Shown here piece by piece: positions 15,744 to 23,524 of a DNA stretch of 40,471 nt (position 1 is its first letter; each line of letters begins with the position of its first letter). Under the pieces are notes generated by a model, which saw nothing but the letters and a program-made list of their open reading frames with translations, made no database searches and had not been told where the DNA came from. The stretch covers positions 86,210 to 126,680 of the forward strand of contig NZ_JH376427.1 of the NCBI RefSeq assembly GCF_000233455.1. The letters are read 5' to 3'. The position numbers and the translations under genes are program-made. The stretch comes from [Clostridium] citroniae WAL-17108 (GTDB lineage Bacteria; Bacillota; Clostridia; Lachnospirales; Lachnospiraceae).

Positions 15744-16511
15744 CTAAACAACAATAATTTCACAGCCGCATTGCCGGATACTCTCCATCATCTCATCAGA
15801 CGGAGGCTGGTTTGTAATAATGGTGTCAATCTGTTCCAGGGATCCATAGGATTTTATGGTCACCTTTCCAAATTTAGTATGATCAACCAGCAAATATACC
15901 TCCTGGGCACGGTTAACTGCAGTTACCTTTAATTCATTATCAGAAAGAAGGGAATTCATAACACCATATTGTACAGTTACGCCGGTTGCTGCCATGAATG
16001 CCTTGGTAAAATTATAGCTTGAAAGTATTTCCGCGCTCCTCTCATCAATACTTGTAAAGGAGTAGTAGTCCCTGTTCAGGATACCTGAAAATGTGATAAT
16101 CTGAATATTAGGATATTGCAGGGCTCTTATAATAAAATCCAGATTATTTGTCAGCACTGTGACGTTGAGATTCTTTATGTAATCCACCAGATTACACACC
16201 GTAGAACCGGAATCCACAAAAATATAATCTCCGTCATTTATAAATTCTGCCGCTCTTTCTGCAATTCTTTTCTTTTCCTCCAGCATCAGGTGTCCCCGCG
16301 TATTAAACGGAAGCATTCCAACATCATAGTTCTGGATCGTACTGGAAACACCCCCGTAATTCTTTACAATGCTCCCCTTCTTCTCTAACTCTATCAGATC
16401 CCTGCGTATTGTATTTTTAGACACTCCAAATTTTTCACACAACTCTTCAATCGTAGCATTCTGTGCTTTCTGGATATATGCTTCCTCTTGTTCAATCCTT
16501 TTTATCTTCAT
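15744..16511 (-). CDS. DeoR-family transcriptional regulator (IolR-like)
   Basis: 255-residue repressor with an N-terminal winged helix (TIEELCEKFGVSKNTIRRDLIELEKKGSIVKNYGG, about 19-53). The DeoR C-terminal sensor domain follows from about 75, with DGDYIFVDSGSTV near 95 and DHTKFGKV near 210 that usually sense a phosphorylated sugar. An AAGGAG site precedes the ATG. It is transcribed separately from the TRAP operon but in the same direction, and 11-bp-phased repeats occur both in its own promoter and in front of dctP. Inducer is probably a phosphorylated pathway intermediate made by one of the two kinases (inference). Confidence 0.92.
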   Translation of the reverse strand: MKIKRIEQEEAYIQKAQNATIEELCEKFGVSKNTIRRDLIELEKKGSIVKNYGGVSSTIQNYDVGMLPFNTRGHLMLEEKKRIAERAAEFINDGDYIFVDSGSTVCNLVDYIKNLNVTVLTNNLDFIIRALQYPNIQIITFSGILNRDYYSFTSIDERSAEILSSYNFTKAFMAATGVTVQYGVMNSLLSDNELKVTAVNRAQEVYLLVDHTKFGKVTIKSYGSLEQIDTIITNQPPSDEMMESIRQCGCEIIVV

Positions 16512-16540
16512 ACTGCTCCTTATTTAAATCATATTAACTT

Positions 16541-16576
16541 TACCATAATATTACCAACATTTATCCAACCTGTCAA
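16541..16576 (-). promoter_or_regulatory. deoR-family gene promoter with three 11-bp-phased sites
   Basis: TTGACA (16571-16576), a 17-bp spacer and TAATAT (16548-16553) on the minus strand. On the plus strand ACCA, ACCA and TCCA begin at 16542, 16553 and 16564, exactly 11 bp apart, overlapping the -10 box and spacer. They resemble the array upstream of dctP but in the opposite orientation, suggesting autoregulation. Confidence 0.7.
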
Positions 16577-16610
16577 TGAACCGCTAAAATATGATAGCTA
16601 AATGCAATTT

Positions 16611-16640
16611 AAAAATAACAGAGCGGCCTAAACCGCTCTG
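16611..16640 (-). terminator. Terminator of the fructose PTS operon
   Basis: The stem CAGAGCGG/CCGCTCTG (16619-16626 with 16633-16640) is followed on the minus strand by TTATTTTT. It lies about 70 bases after the PTS stop codon. Confidence 0.85.
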
Positions 16641-16709
16641 CTGTCTGTGTACATCTTTTTTATTATACCAAATACTCCCCTTATAAGCACCCGGTACCTG
16701 TTTCATTCA

Positions 16710-18728
16710 TCATTGCCGTGCATTCTTCTTAAGGAATCCCAGGATCACACAGCCCACGGCCGCTCCCACGACAACGGCTGCCAGATACATAAATGGATTT
16801 CCAATGGTGGGCAGTACGAAGATACCTCCGTGGGGCGCCCGCAGCGTACAGCCAAAGGCCATGGAAAGACCGCCTGCCAGGGCAGACCCGATGATACAGG
16901 AAGGGATTACCCTCAGCGGATCCTGTGCCGCAAAGGGGATTGCACCCTCTGTGATAAAGGACAGTCCCATGACATAGTTCACAATACCGGACTGGCGTTC
17001 TTTATCCGTGAACTTCTTCTTAAAAAATGTGGTACACAGCGCAATGGCAATGGGTGGAACCATTCCGCCCGCCATAACGGCTGCCATGACCTCAAAGTTT
17101 CCCTCAGCCAGCTGCGCTGTCCCGAATACATACGCCGCTTTGTTAAACGGGCCGCCCATGTCAATGGACATCATTCCACCCAGTACCATACCCAGCACGA
17201 TCCTGCTGGCTCCGCCCATACCGCCAAGGAACCTGGTCAGCCCGTCATTGATCATGCCCATATATGGATTGATAAACGTGGTGACCACAGCTGCCAGGAA
17301 AATGCCGATCACGGGATATAAGAGCACGGGCTTAATACCCTCCAGCGATTTGGGCAGCCTGGAGAAAAGCTTTCTCAACCCTACCACAATATAGCCGCCT
17401 ACAAAACCCGCAAACAGGGCGCCGAGGAAACCTGCGTTCACATCACCGCCTGCGGGATTGGCAAAGGTGGACCCCATCTTTGCGATCATGCCAGCCACAA
17501 GGCCCACAGCCAGACCTGGGCGGTCGGCAATGCTCATAGAGATAAATCCGGCCAGGATCGGCAGCATCATGCCGAATGCCTGCTCTCCAATGGTCTTTAG
17601 ATATGCTGCCAGAGGCGTATTCTTGCCAAAGTTTGACGGATCAATGGAATAATCGTCAAAGAGGAACGCCAGGGCGATCAGGATACCGCCTCCGATCACA
17701 AAGGGAAGCATATGGGACACGCCATTCATCAGGTGCTTATAAACAGTACGCCCCAGGCTGTCATTGCCGTCCTCTATTCCCGTACTGCCCGCTGCCCCGG
17801 TATGGTGATACACCGGTACAGTGCCGCTTACAGCCCGCTTAACCAGATCCTCCGCCTTGTGGATACCGTCCGCCACAGGAACCATGATAACCGGCTTGCC
17901 GTCAAACCGCGCCATTTCCACGTTCTTATCCGCTGCAATGATAATGGCATCCGCCCCGGCGATCTCTTCCCTGGTGAGTACGTTCTGGGCGCCGCCGGAA
18001 CCGTCCGTCTCAGCCTTTAAAGGAATCCCCAGCTTTTTACCTGTGTTCTCCAGGTTTTCCGCGGCCATATAGGTATGGGCGATCCCTGTGGGGCAGGCTG
18101 TGACCGCCAGCACCCGGTAGCCCTTTATTTCCGCCTTGACGCTGCCGGCATTTCCGCTTGCAGGCGCTCCCGCATTTGCACCTTCTGATGCTCCGTCCTT
18201 CACACCCCCAGACTCTTCTGTACCCTTCTTTCCGCCCTCTGACGCCTCCGCTCCCTCCGGGGCGCCAAATCGAGCCACCTCTGCTTCATCAATGATCTGT
18301 AAGAACTCTTCCTTGGACTTTGCAGCAATGAGTCCTTCCTTGAATCCCGGATTCATCAGCAGCGTGGACAGACGTGACAATGCTTCCAGGTGGACATCCG
18401 CTCCCTCTGCCGGAGCCGCGATCATAAACAGCAGATGGGCCAGCGAGCCGTCAAATGCATCGTAGTCCACCCCTTCAGGCACCACCATGGCTGCCAGTCC
18501 CGGCGTCCCCACCGCTTCCACCTTGGCATGGGGAATGGCAATCCCTTCACCGATCGCCGTGCTTCCCAATCCTTCCCTTGCAAGGATCCCTTCTTTATAA
18601 CCGGCCTTGTCCTTCAGCCGTCCGCCCGCATCCATCAGGGATACCAGCCGGTCAATGGCCTCCTCCTTGGAAGACACCTTTACATCCAATTCAATACTTT
18701 CTGTTTTTAATAATTCAGTTATACGCAT
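16710..18728 (-). CDS. fruA: Fructose-specific PTS enzyme IIABC
   Basis: 672-residue fused phosphotransferase permease that imports fructose as fructose 1-phosphate. The IIA domain (about 1-145) carries the phospho-His67 in GIAIPHAKVEAV. A Gly/Ala/Glu-rich linker follows, then IIB (about 200-300) with the phospho-Cys in VTACPTGIAHTYMAAENL. The membrane IIC domain (about 320-672) has GGMMSIDMGGPFNKAAYVFG and FITEGAIPFAAQDP. The ATG at 18728 is chosen because AGGAGGGG lies nine bases upstream; an in-frame ATG at 18755 overlaps the fruK stop and has no comparable site. It is the last gene of the fruK-fruA unit. Confidence 0.95.
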   Translation of the reverse strand: MRITELLKTESIELDVKVSSKEEAIDRLVSLMDAGGRLKDKAGYKEGILAREGLGSTAIGEGIAIPHAKVEAVGTPGLAAMVVPEGVDYDAFDGSLAHLLFMIAAPAEGADVHLEALSRLSTLLMNPGFKEGLIAAKSKEEFLQIIDEAEVARFGAPEGAEASEGGKKGTEESGGVKDGASEGANAGAPASGNAGSVKAEIKGYRVLAVTACPTGIAHTYMAAENLENTGKKLGIPLKAETDGSGGAQNVLTREEIAGADAIIIAADKNVEMARFDGKPVIMVPVADGIHKAEDLVKRAVSGTVPVYHHTGAAGSTGIEDGNDSLGRTVYKHLMNGVSHMLPFVIGGGILIALAFLFDDYSIDPSNFGKNTPLAAYLKTIGEQAFGMMLPILAGFISMSIADRPGLAVGLVAGMIAKMGSTFANPAGGDVNAGFLGALFAGFVGGYIVVGLRKLFSRLPKSLEGIKPVLLYPVIGIFLAAVVTTFINPYMGMINDGLTRFLGGMGGASRIVLGMVLGGMMSIDMGGPFNKAAYVFGTAQLAEGNFEVMAAVMAGGMVPPIAIALCTTFFKKKFTDKERQSGIVNYVMGLSFITEGAIPFAAQDPLRVIPSCIIGSALAGGLSMAFGCTLRAPHGGIFVLPTIGNPFMYLAAVVVGAAVGCVILGFLKKNARQ

Positions 18729-18751
18729 AAAAGATCGCCCCTCCTGCTTCA

Positions 18752-19654
18752 TCAAAGTGTTTCAAACAACTTCATAATAAGGTCTTTTGTCCCGATCCCA
18801 TCGGAAAACGCAGTGGCGCCTCCGCAGGCGGTCCCCAGTTTCAGCGCATGCCGGTAATCTCCGGTGTCCAGATATCCGGCGATGAATCCGGCCACCATGG
18901 AATCCCCTGCGCCCACGGAATTTTTTACCGTGCCCTTTGCAACAGCCTGTTTATGCACCTGGCCGTCCTCAGATACCAGGATGGCTCCGTCCTTTGCCAT
19001 GGACACCAGCACGTTCACCGCTCCCATGTCCTGAAGCTTTCCCGCATACTCCACAATCTCCTCATCTGTGGACAGTTCTGTCCCAAACATCTGCCCCAGC
19101 TCATGGTTATTGGGCTTGATCAAAAACGGATGATACTTTAAGACATTAAGCAGCAGGTCCTTTTCCGCATCCACAACGATCCTGATCCCTCTGCCGTCCA
19201 GGCGTTCCATGATACGCTCATAGATCGTGTCATCAATGGCTGCCGGTATGCTTCCGGAAAGCACCAGCACATCCCCCTTAGTCAGTCTGCCCAATTTTTC
19301 AAAAAGTTTCCTCACATCATCCGGGGTGATCTGCGGCCCCATGCCGTTGATCTCACTTTCCTCATCGGATTTCAGCTTCAGGTTAATCCGGGACATTCCA
19401 TTTTCTACCTTAATAAAGTCAGACCCGAATCCCAGCGCCTTTACTCCCCTCTCAATTTCCTCTCCTGTGAATCCTGCCACAAACCCCAGAGCCGTACTTT
19501 CATACCCCAGATTTGCCAGCAGCGCCGAAACGTTGATGCCTTTTCCACCATAAAAGATGTTTTCCCTGACCGTCCGGTTGACGCTTCCCAGTGTGAAATG
19601 ATTTACGGTTACCACATAGTCCAGTGCTGGATTGAATGTTACTGTGTAAATCAT
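18752..19654 (-). CDS. fruK: 1-phosphofructokinase
   Basis: 300-residue PfkB-family kinase that turns fructose 1-phosphate into fructose 1,6-bisphosphate. The start MIYTVTFNPALDYVV, the substrate loop GGKGINVSALLANLG near 37-51 and the ATP/catalytic motif VKNSVGAGDSMVAGFIAGYL near 245-265 are diagnostic for the FruK/LacC group. It precedes the fructose PTS gene with little spacing, and the RpiR regulator lies upstream. The promoter at 19703-19731 drives both. Confidence 0.95.
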   Translation of the reverse strand: MIYTVTFNPALDYVVTVNHFTLGSVNRTVRENIFYGGKGINVSALLANLGYESTALGFVAGFTGEEIERGVKALGFGSDFIKVENGMSRINLKLKSDEESEINGMGPQITPDDVRKLFEKLGRLTKGDVLVLSGSIPAAIDDTIYERIMERLDGRGIRIVVDAEKDLLLNVLKYHPFLIKPNNHELGQMFGTELSTDEEIVEYAGKLQDMGAVNVLVSMAKDGAILVSEDGQVHKQAVAKGTVKNSVGAGDSMVAGFIAGYLDTGDYRHALKLGTACGGATAFSDGIGTKDLIMKLFETL

Positions 19655-19677
19655 ATATCACTTACCTCTCTATTCAT

Positions 19678-19690
19678 GAAAATATATTTC
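19678..19690. promoter_or_regulatory. Downstream RpiR-like operator of fruKA
   Basis: The palindrome GAAAATATATTTC differs at one of 13 positions from the core of the larger palindrome at 19739-19763. It lies just downstream of the -10 box, 23 bases before the fruK start. Confidence 0.6.
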
Positions 19691-19702
19691 TTTGTTGTCT
19701 TA

Positions 19703-19731
19703 ATCATAATACGATATTACATTTTCGTCAA
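19703..19731 (-). promoter_or_regulatory. Sigma-A promoter of fruK-fruA
   Basis: TTGACG (19726-19731), a 17-bp spacer and TATGAT (19703-19708) on the minus strand, flanked on each side by a GAAA/TTTC palindrome. Confidence 0.8.
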
Positions 19732-19738
19732 TAGTTAT

Positions 19739-19763
19739 TTATAAGAAATTATATTTCTTATAA
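19739..19763. promoter_or_regulatory. Upstream RpiR-like operator of fruKA (25-bp palindrome)
   Basis: The 11-bp arms TTATAAGAAAT and ATTTCTTATAA are perfectly complementary around a 3-base centre. It ends seven bases upstream of the -35 box. The GAAA-N5-TTTC core is typical, as I recall it, of many RpiR-family operators. Confidence 0.65.
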
Positions 19764-19786
19764 TATTTCTACACAATGCACAAACA

Positions 19787-19823
19787 GGCTGCCTGTTTAT
19801 GTAAAAAGCCGCCTGTTTTTTGT
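19787..19823 (-). terminator. Possible terminator of the rpiR gene
   Basis: ACAGGC/GCCTGT arms with additional internal repeats of the same sequence lie 45-80 bases after the RpiR stop codon. The minus-strand T tract is short, so the call is weak; the pairing could equally act on the plus strand. Confidence 0.35.
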
Positions 19824-19869
19824 ATATTATGTTCAGTTTTTCGTTTGTATATTTACAATAATCCCCAAA

Positions 19870-20724
19870 TCATCGTTTGTCCGGTGATATAGCCTTTTCA
19901 TGGCGCCGTATATGTTCCACGGCATCCTTTTTACTTGACAGCAGCAAAAGATACAGGATCTCCATCACAGCGGTTGCCGTCACTCTTGAAAACCAGAATT
20001 CCTCGGTGAGCAGCTTCTCTCTGGTGGCTGTGACGATCTTATGATCACAGATCTCAGCCAGGGGAGAACTGCTGTTGTTTGTAATAAGGATCAGGGTACA
20101 CCCATTTTCCTTTGCCCCTTCCGCCAGGGCCTGAAGCCGCTTGGAAGAACCGGAATTAGAAATGACCAGCACCACATCCCGGGGCCCCAGATTAAAGGCA
20201 TAGGCCGCCTGTGCCTCCCAGATATCCCCGGCCACAGCCGCGATCCCCAGCTGGTTCAGCTTAAATGCCCCGTCCAGTGCAACGGGAATGGTATTGCCCA
20301 CCGCGGCCAGCTGCACCATGCGGGCATGCTCCAGCTTGTCAAGAATCTGCTCCAGCTGGGTCACATCCATCATATTCACGGTCTCGGTCAGTTCAGCCAC
20401 TTTATTGGCAAGGATATTCTGCAGGGACTGGGAAAGTTTGTCCCTGTTTATTTCATTGGACACATTTACATCCCCCCGCTCTTCCTCCAGCACCTCCCTG
20501 GCCAGAGCCAGCTTCAGGCTGTGAAACCCCTTAAACCCGCATCTTCTGCAAAAACGTGACACAGTGGCATCACTGGTGCCGCTGGCCCTGGCCAGTTCCC
20601 CCACCGTCATATCCACCACCTCTGCCTTGTGCTCCATCATATAATCTGCTATCTTTTTCTCAGCCTCAAAAAATCCGTCATAGGAGGAGCAGATAACCCC
20701 CAGCGCACTCCGTGTCTCTCCCAT
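19870..20724 (-). CDS. RpiR/MurR-family regulator (HTH_6 plus SIS domain)
   Basis: 284-residue transcriptional regulator. The N-terminal helix-turn-helix spans about 1-77, with VGELARASGTSDATVSRFCRRCGFKGFHSLKLAL. The C-terminal SIS sugar-isomerase-like domain (about 110-260) contains VLVISNSGSSKRLQALAEGAKENGCTLILITNN, which in this family senses a phosphosugar. It lies upstream of fruK-fruA on the same strand, and matching palindromes occur at the fru promoter and 21 bases before its own start, so it is probably the fructose regulator. Fructose operons are more often controlled by DeoR-type FruR, so this pairing is notable. Confidence 0.93.
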   Translation of the reverse strand: MGETRSALGVICSSYDGFFEAEKKIADYMMEHKAEVVDMTVGELARASGTSDATVSRFCRRCGFKGFHSLKLALAREVLEEERGDVNVSNEINRDKLSQSLQNILANKVAELTETVNMMDVTQLEQILDKLEHARMVQLAAVGNTIPVALDGAFKLNQLGIAAVAGDIWEAQAAYAFNLGPRDVVLVISNSGSSKRLQALAEGAKENGCTLILITNNSSSPLAEICDHKIVTATREKLLTEEFWFSRVTATAVMEILYLLLLSSKKDAVEHIRRHEKAISPDKR

Positions 20725-20745
20725 ATCACATTCCGTCCATTCTGT

Positions 20746-20758
20746 GTAAATTTATTTC
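20746..20758. promoter_or_regulatory. Candidate RpiR autoregulatory site
   Basis: GTAAATTTATTTC matches the fru upstream core at 10 of 13 positions and lies 21 bases before the rpiR start codon. Confidence 0.4.
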
Positions 20759-20856
20759 ATGTTTTAAATATAGCACATAAAAATTAAAAATAAAAGTTGT
20801 TTTTCGTCATATATTATAATGCTTTCTAAAGCTTTATTAACTTTTTGGGAACCCCC

Positions 20857-20885
20857 TTGTTTTTCGATTTTAAGTGTGCTATAAT
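20857..20885 (+). promoter_or_regulatory. Promoter of the PAP2-like gene
   Basis: TTGTTT (20857-20862), a 17-bp spacer and TATAAT (20880-20885) on the plus strand, about 80 bases before the start codon. The rpiR gene diverges from the same intergenic region. Confidence 0.7.
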
Positions 20886-20967
20886 CTCAGAACGCTAACA
20901 TAAATTTAACACTTTCTTTACATTTGTGTCAAATTTATCCTTCCTTATTGAGAAAGAGGCTGGTATT

Positions 20968-21633
20968 ATGAAAGGTATAAAAGCATTTCTTTACAAGTAC
21001 AGGCACATGTGGGTTTTATCCTATGCATTTATCTATATCCCATGGTTTTGTTACCTGGAAAAGACTGTTACCCGCAACTACCACGTTATGCACGTGGCAC
21101 TGGATGATTTCATCCCATTTAACGAATATTTTATTGTTCCCTATATGATGTGGTTTTTATACGTGGCAGGGACCATTCTCTATTTCCTGTTCACCAACAG
21201 GGAGGACTATTACAGGATCTGCATTTTCCTGTTTTCCGGCATGACCATCAGCCTGATCATCTGCACCTTTTTCCGTAATGGTACAGACTTCAGACCGGTA
21301 CTGGAACCGGGCAAGAACATATTCACCACCATGGTGGCCGCTCTTTACAGGACCGATACACCCACCAATGTGTTTCCCAGCATCCACGTTTATAATTCCA
21401 TCGGTACCCACATAGCTATCATGAAAAGTGAGTCCCTCAGAAAACGCCCATGGATAAGGGCATGTTCCGGCATACTGATGGTTTCCATCTGTCTGTCCAC
21501 AGTCTTCCTGAAACAGCATTCCGTCATTGATATGATCGGAGCAGCTATCATGGCCTATGTGATCTACGGCATTGTCTATGGATACAACTGGTCTGCTGAA
21601 AGCAAGAAGGTCAGGGAAAAAGCCCTTGGTTAA
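20968..21633 (+). CDS. PAP2-superfamily membrane phosphatase-like protein
   Basis: 221-residue membrane protein with about six hydrophobic segments. The PAP2 acid-phosphatase motifs are partly visible: FPSIHVYNSIGTHIAI (motif 2, with the active-site His) and LKQHSVIDMIGA (motif 3, HSxxD). Motif 1 (KxxxxxxRP) appears weak, near FRNGTDFRPV. Members dephosphorylate lipid phosphates or inositol-lipid intermediates at the membrane. The ATG at 20968 follows AAAGAGG by eight bases; a GTG 42 bases upstream is less likely. It is a single gene facing away from rpiR. Confidence 0.82.
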   Translation: MKGIKAFLYKYRHMWVLSYAFIYIPWFCYLEKTVTRNYHVMHVALDDFIPFNEYFIVPYMMWFLYVAGTILYFLFTNREDYYRICIFLFSGMTISLIICTFFRNGTDFRPVLEPGKNIFTTMVAALYRTDTPTNVFPSIHVYNSIGTHIAIMKSESLRKRPWIRACSGILMVSICLSTVFLKQHSVIDMIGAAIMAYVIYGIVYGYNWSAESKKVREKALG

Positions 21634-21658
21634 CGGCTCAGGGCATAACTATAATAAA

Positions 21659-21689
21659 TGGCGTCCCCCAGGGGACGCCGTTTTAATTT
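21659..21689. terminator. Bidirectional terminator between PAP2-like and glycosyltransferase genes
   Basis: The stem GGCGTCCCC/GGGGACGCC (21660-21668 with 21671-21679) is followed by GTTTTAATTT on the plus strand. The genes converge here, and on the minus strand a weaker T-rich stretch follows. Confidence 0.8.
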
Positions 21690-21713
21690 CATAATAGTAA
21701 CTGTTCAGGACAC

Positions 21714-22733
21714 TCAGTTAAATCCATAAAACTTCTGTGTGATCTTATACCCCAGGATCAGGAGCTCCCTGCCGCCCTTTCCCGGGAGATTGCATCCCTG
21801 TCCCAGGAATCCCAGCCGTAAGCGCAGGTACAGGGGCAGGTTCAGTTTCTTCAGATACTGCCACAGTTCCTTTTTCTTTTCCAGGTTTTCCTCCGTGCCG
21901 GACTTGATGGCAAGGACAGATGAAACCGTCATCATGATCTCCAGGTACTGTATCATATAATGGCGCAGCTTCCTGCTGCTGATCTTCATCACGTCATAAT
22001 ATCCCAGCATCAGCTTTGTGACCAGCAGCTGCTGGTCAATGCGTCCGATCATCACAGCCTCATTCACCGACTGGTCCTCCCTGCCGATAAAATAACGGTA
22101 AAAGTTCACATCCAGATAATAGATATTCTTCACATGGGGCAATGGCTGGTATACAAAAATATTGTCCACATAAAATGTATGCTTGGGCAGTTCCAGACCG
22201 CACTGGCGCAAAAGTCCTGTCCGGTAGATCACGGAATGCATCAGGATATATTGACCTGTCATAAAAAACTTGACCTCATTCCATCCAAACACCTTATCCT
22301 TTGGAAAGGCAGTGTGATACTTCATCACCTTTTTCCGCCTTGCTCCCTGCTTTTCATACACAAAATTGGTGACCAGCATGTCCAGGGTATCCTTGCCGTA
22401 CACAAAACGGCGCAGTGTTTCCAGAACACTCCGGAACGCCTCCTCATTTACCCAATCGTCACTGTCCACCACTTTAAAGAAAATACCCCTGGCATTCTTA
22501 AGACCTGTATTCACCGCTTCTCCGTGTCCGCCATTTTCCTGGTGGACCGCGCGGCAGATATCGGGATATCTCTGTGCATATTCGTCTGCAATCTCTGCTG
22601 TCCTGTCCTTGGCGGACCCGTCATCCACAATGATGATCTCCACCTCGTCCCCGCCGGTAAGCAGGGTCTGGATACAATGTTCCATATAACGTTCCGAATT
22701 ATAGCAGGGTATTGCTACGGATAATAATTTCAC
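21714..22733 (-). CDS. Family 2 glycosyltransferase
   Basis: 339-residue GT-A fold glycosyltransferase. LLSVAIPCYNSERY at the start, IIIVDDGSAKDRT near residue 38 and the metal-binding VVDSDDWVNEEAF near 90 are standard GT2 motifs. The predicted start is a GTG at 22733, with CAGGAGGAG five bases upstream; the open frame extends 213 bases further but has no such site and no family similarity. No membrane segment is obvious. Substrate and acceptor are unknown; a cell-surface polysaccharide or glycolipid is usual. It follows a CPBP-family gene on the same strand by 124 bases. Confidence 0.88.
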   Translation of the reverse strand: MKLLSVAIPCYNSERYMEHCIQTLLTGGDEVEIIIVDDGSAKDRTAEIADEYAQRYPDICRAVHQENGGHGEAVNTGLKNARGIFFKVVDSDDWVNEEAFRSVLETLRRFVYGKDTLDMLVTNFVYEKQGARRKKVMKYHTAFPKDKVFGWNEVKFFMTGQYILMHSVIYRTGLLRQCGLELPKHTFYVDNIFVYQPLPHVKNIYYLDVNFYRYFIGREDQSVNEAVMIGRIDQQLLVTKLMLGYYDVMKISSRKLRHYMIQYLEIMMTVSSVLAIKSGTEENLEKKKELWQYLKKLNLPLYLRLRLGFLGQGCNLPGKGGRELLILGYKITQKFYGFN

Positions 22734-22857
22734 TTTTTCTCCTCCTGTTCCTTGCCCGTTATGGGCATTCCATGTCTTCACCGCAGACACCTGCCTGTAC
22801 TGCACGTAGCATGTACAGTGCATGTCCTCCCGGACGGATGAGGGCATGTCCTCTCCA

Positions 22858-23310
22858 TCACAGCCCAAACACCACCAGGGACGCCAGGTTCGCTGCCCCG
22901 TGCATGAGCACTGCCATAAGGTATTTCCTATAAATGCTGGTCTCATACCCCCATGCCAATATCATTCCGATCGTGAACGCGTAAATGCCCTGGATCCAGT
23001 TTCCGTGATACAGCCCAAACGCCAGGGCTGAAATAAGGGAGGAAGACCAAAATCCCATATAACCTCTGAGCCAGCCGTAAAGAAGCGCGCGGAATATAAG
23101 TTCCTCTGCCAGGGGCGCGGCTAACAGCGTGGATGCGAGAAACCGGATTCCATGGAGGGATGCCGGTTCCATGGCTGCCTCGTAAGCAGCCAGGCTGCTC
23201 TCCGGCCACGGAATGACCCTTACCAGCAGGTTCCCAGCCACGGCAGCAGCTGTTATTAATGCTATGCGCAGCTGCCATCCCTGGGGCAGCAGCTCTCTTC
23301 CATCCTTCAT
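22858..23310 (-). CDS. CPBP-family intramembrane metalloprotease-like protein
   Basis: About 150 residues with several hydrophobic segments. LAEELIFRALLYGWLRG carries the EExxxR motif and LAFGLYHGNWIQGIYAF the second conserved His motif of CPBP (CAAX/Abi-type) proteases. The start is uncertain: I prefer ATG 23310, preceded by AGGAAG ten bases upstream, over ATG 23334, which lies next to a TATACT that looks like a -10 box. It is shorter than many family members, which often have eight segments. Function is unknown; relatives cleave prenylated or anti-sigma-like substrates. Confidence 0.8.
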   Translation of the reverse strand: MKDGRELLPQGWQLRIALITAAAVAGNLLVRVIPWPESSLAAYEAAMEPASLHGIRFLASTLLAAPLAEELIFRALLYGWLRGYMGFWSSSLISALAFGLYHGNWIQGIYAFTIGMILAWGYETSIYRKYLMAVLMHGAANLASLVVFGL

Positions 23311-23392
23311 AACCGCCTGTCTTCCTGTTTTCATTCTGCTGACAGTATAGCATGACTGTATGGGATTTGCCACTATATTTTATCTCTTTTCA

Positions 23393-23421
23393 TTGCATTT
23401 TTTCCCAATTTCCCCTATAAT
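23393..23421 (+). promoter_or_regulatory. Promoter of the carbamate-kinase-like gene
   Basis: TTGCAT (23393-23398), a 17-bp spacer and TATAAT (23416-23421). The leader of about 97 bases contains a 7-bp hairpin, CGGATTC/GAATCCG, near 23465-23488. Confidence 0.75.
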
Positions 23422-23524
23422 AATCTTATTTATACAACACATTCAAAGCAGTATATCTACTGTGCGGATTCTCTTTGATCCGAATCCGATGTGGATTGAA
23501 ATAAAGACAAGCGAGGTATGGATT

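Noticed and set aside
21960..22724. 254-codon plus-strand open frame
   Set aside because: Antisense to the family 2 glycosyltransferase, with composition typical of a shadow frame.
22734..22946. N-terminal extension of the glycosyltransferase
   Set aside because: No homology, and it overlaps the CPBP gene end; a GTG start with a strong ribosome binding site lies inside.
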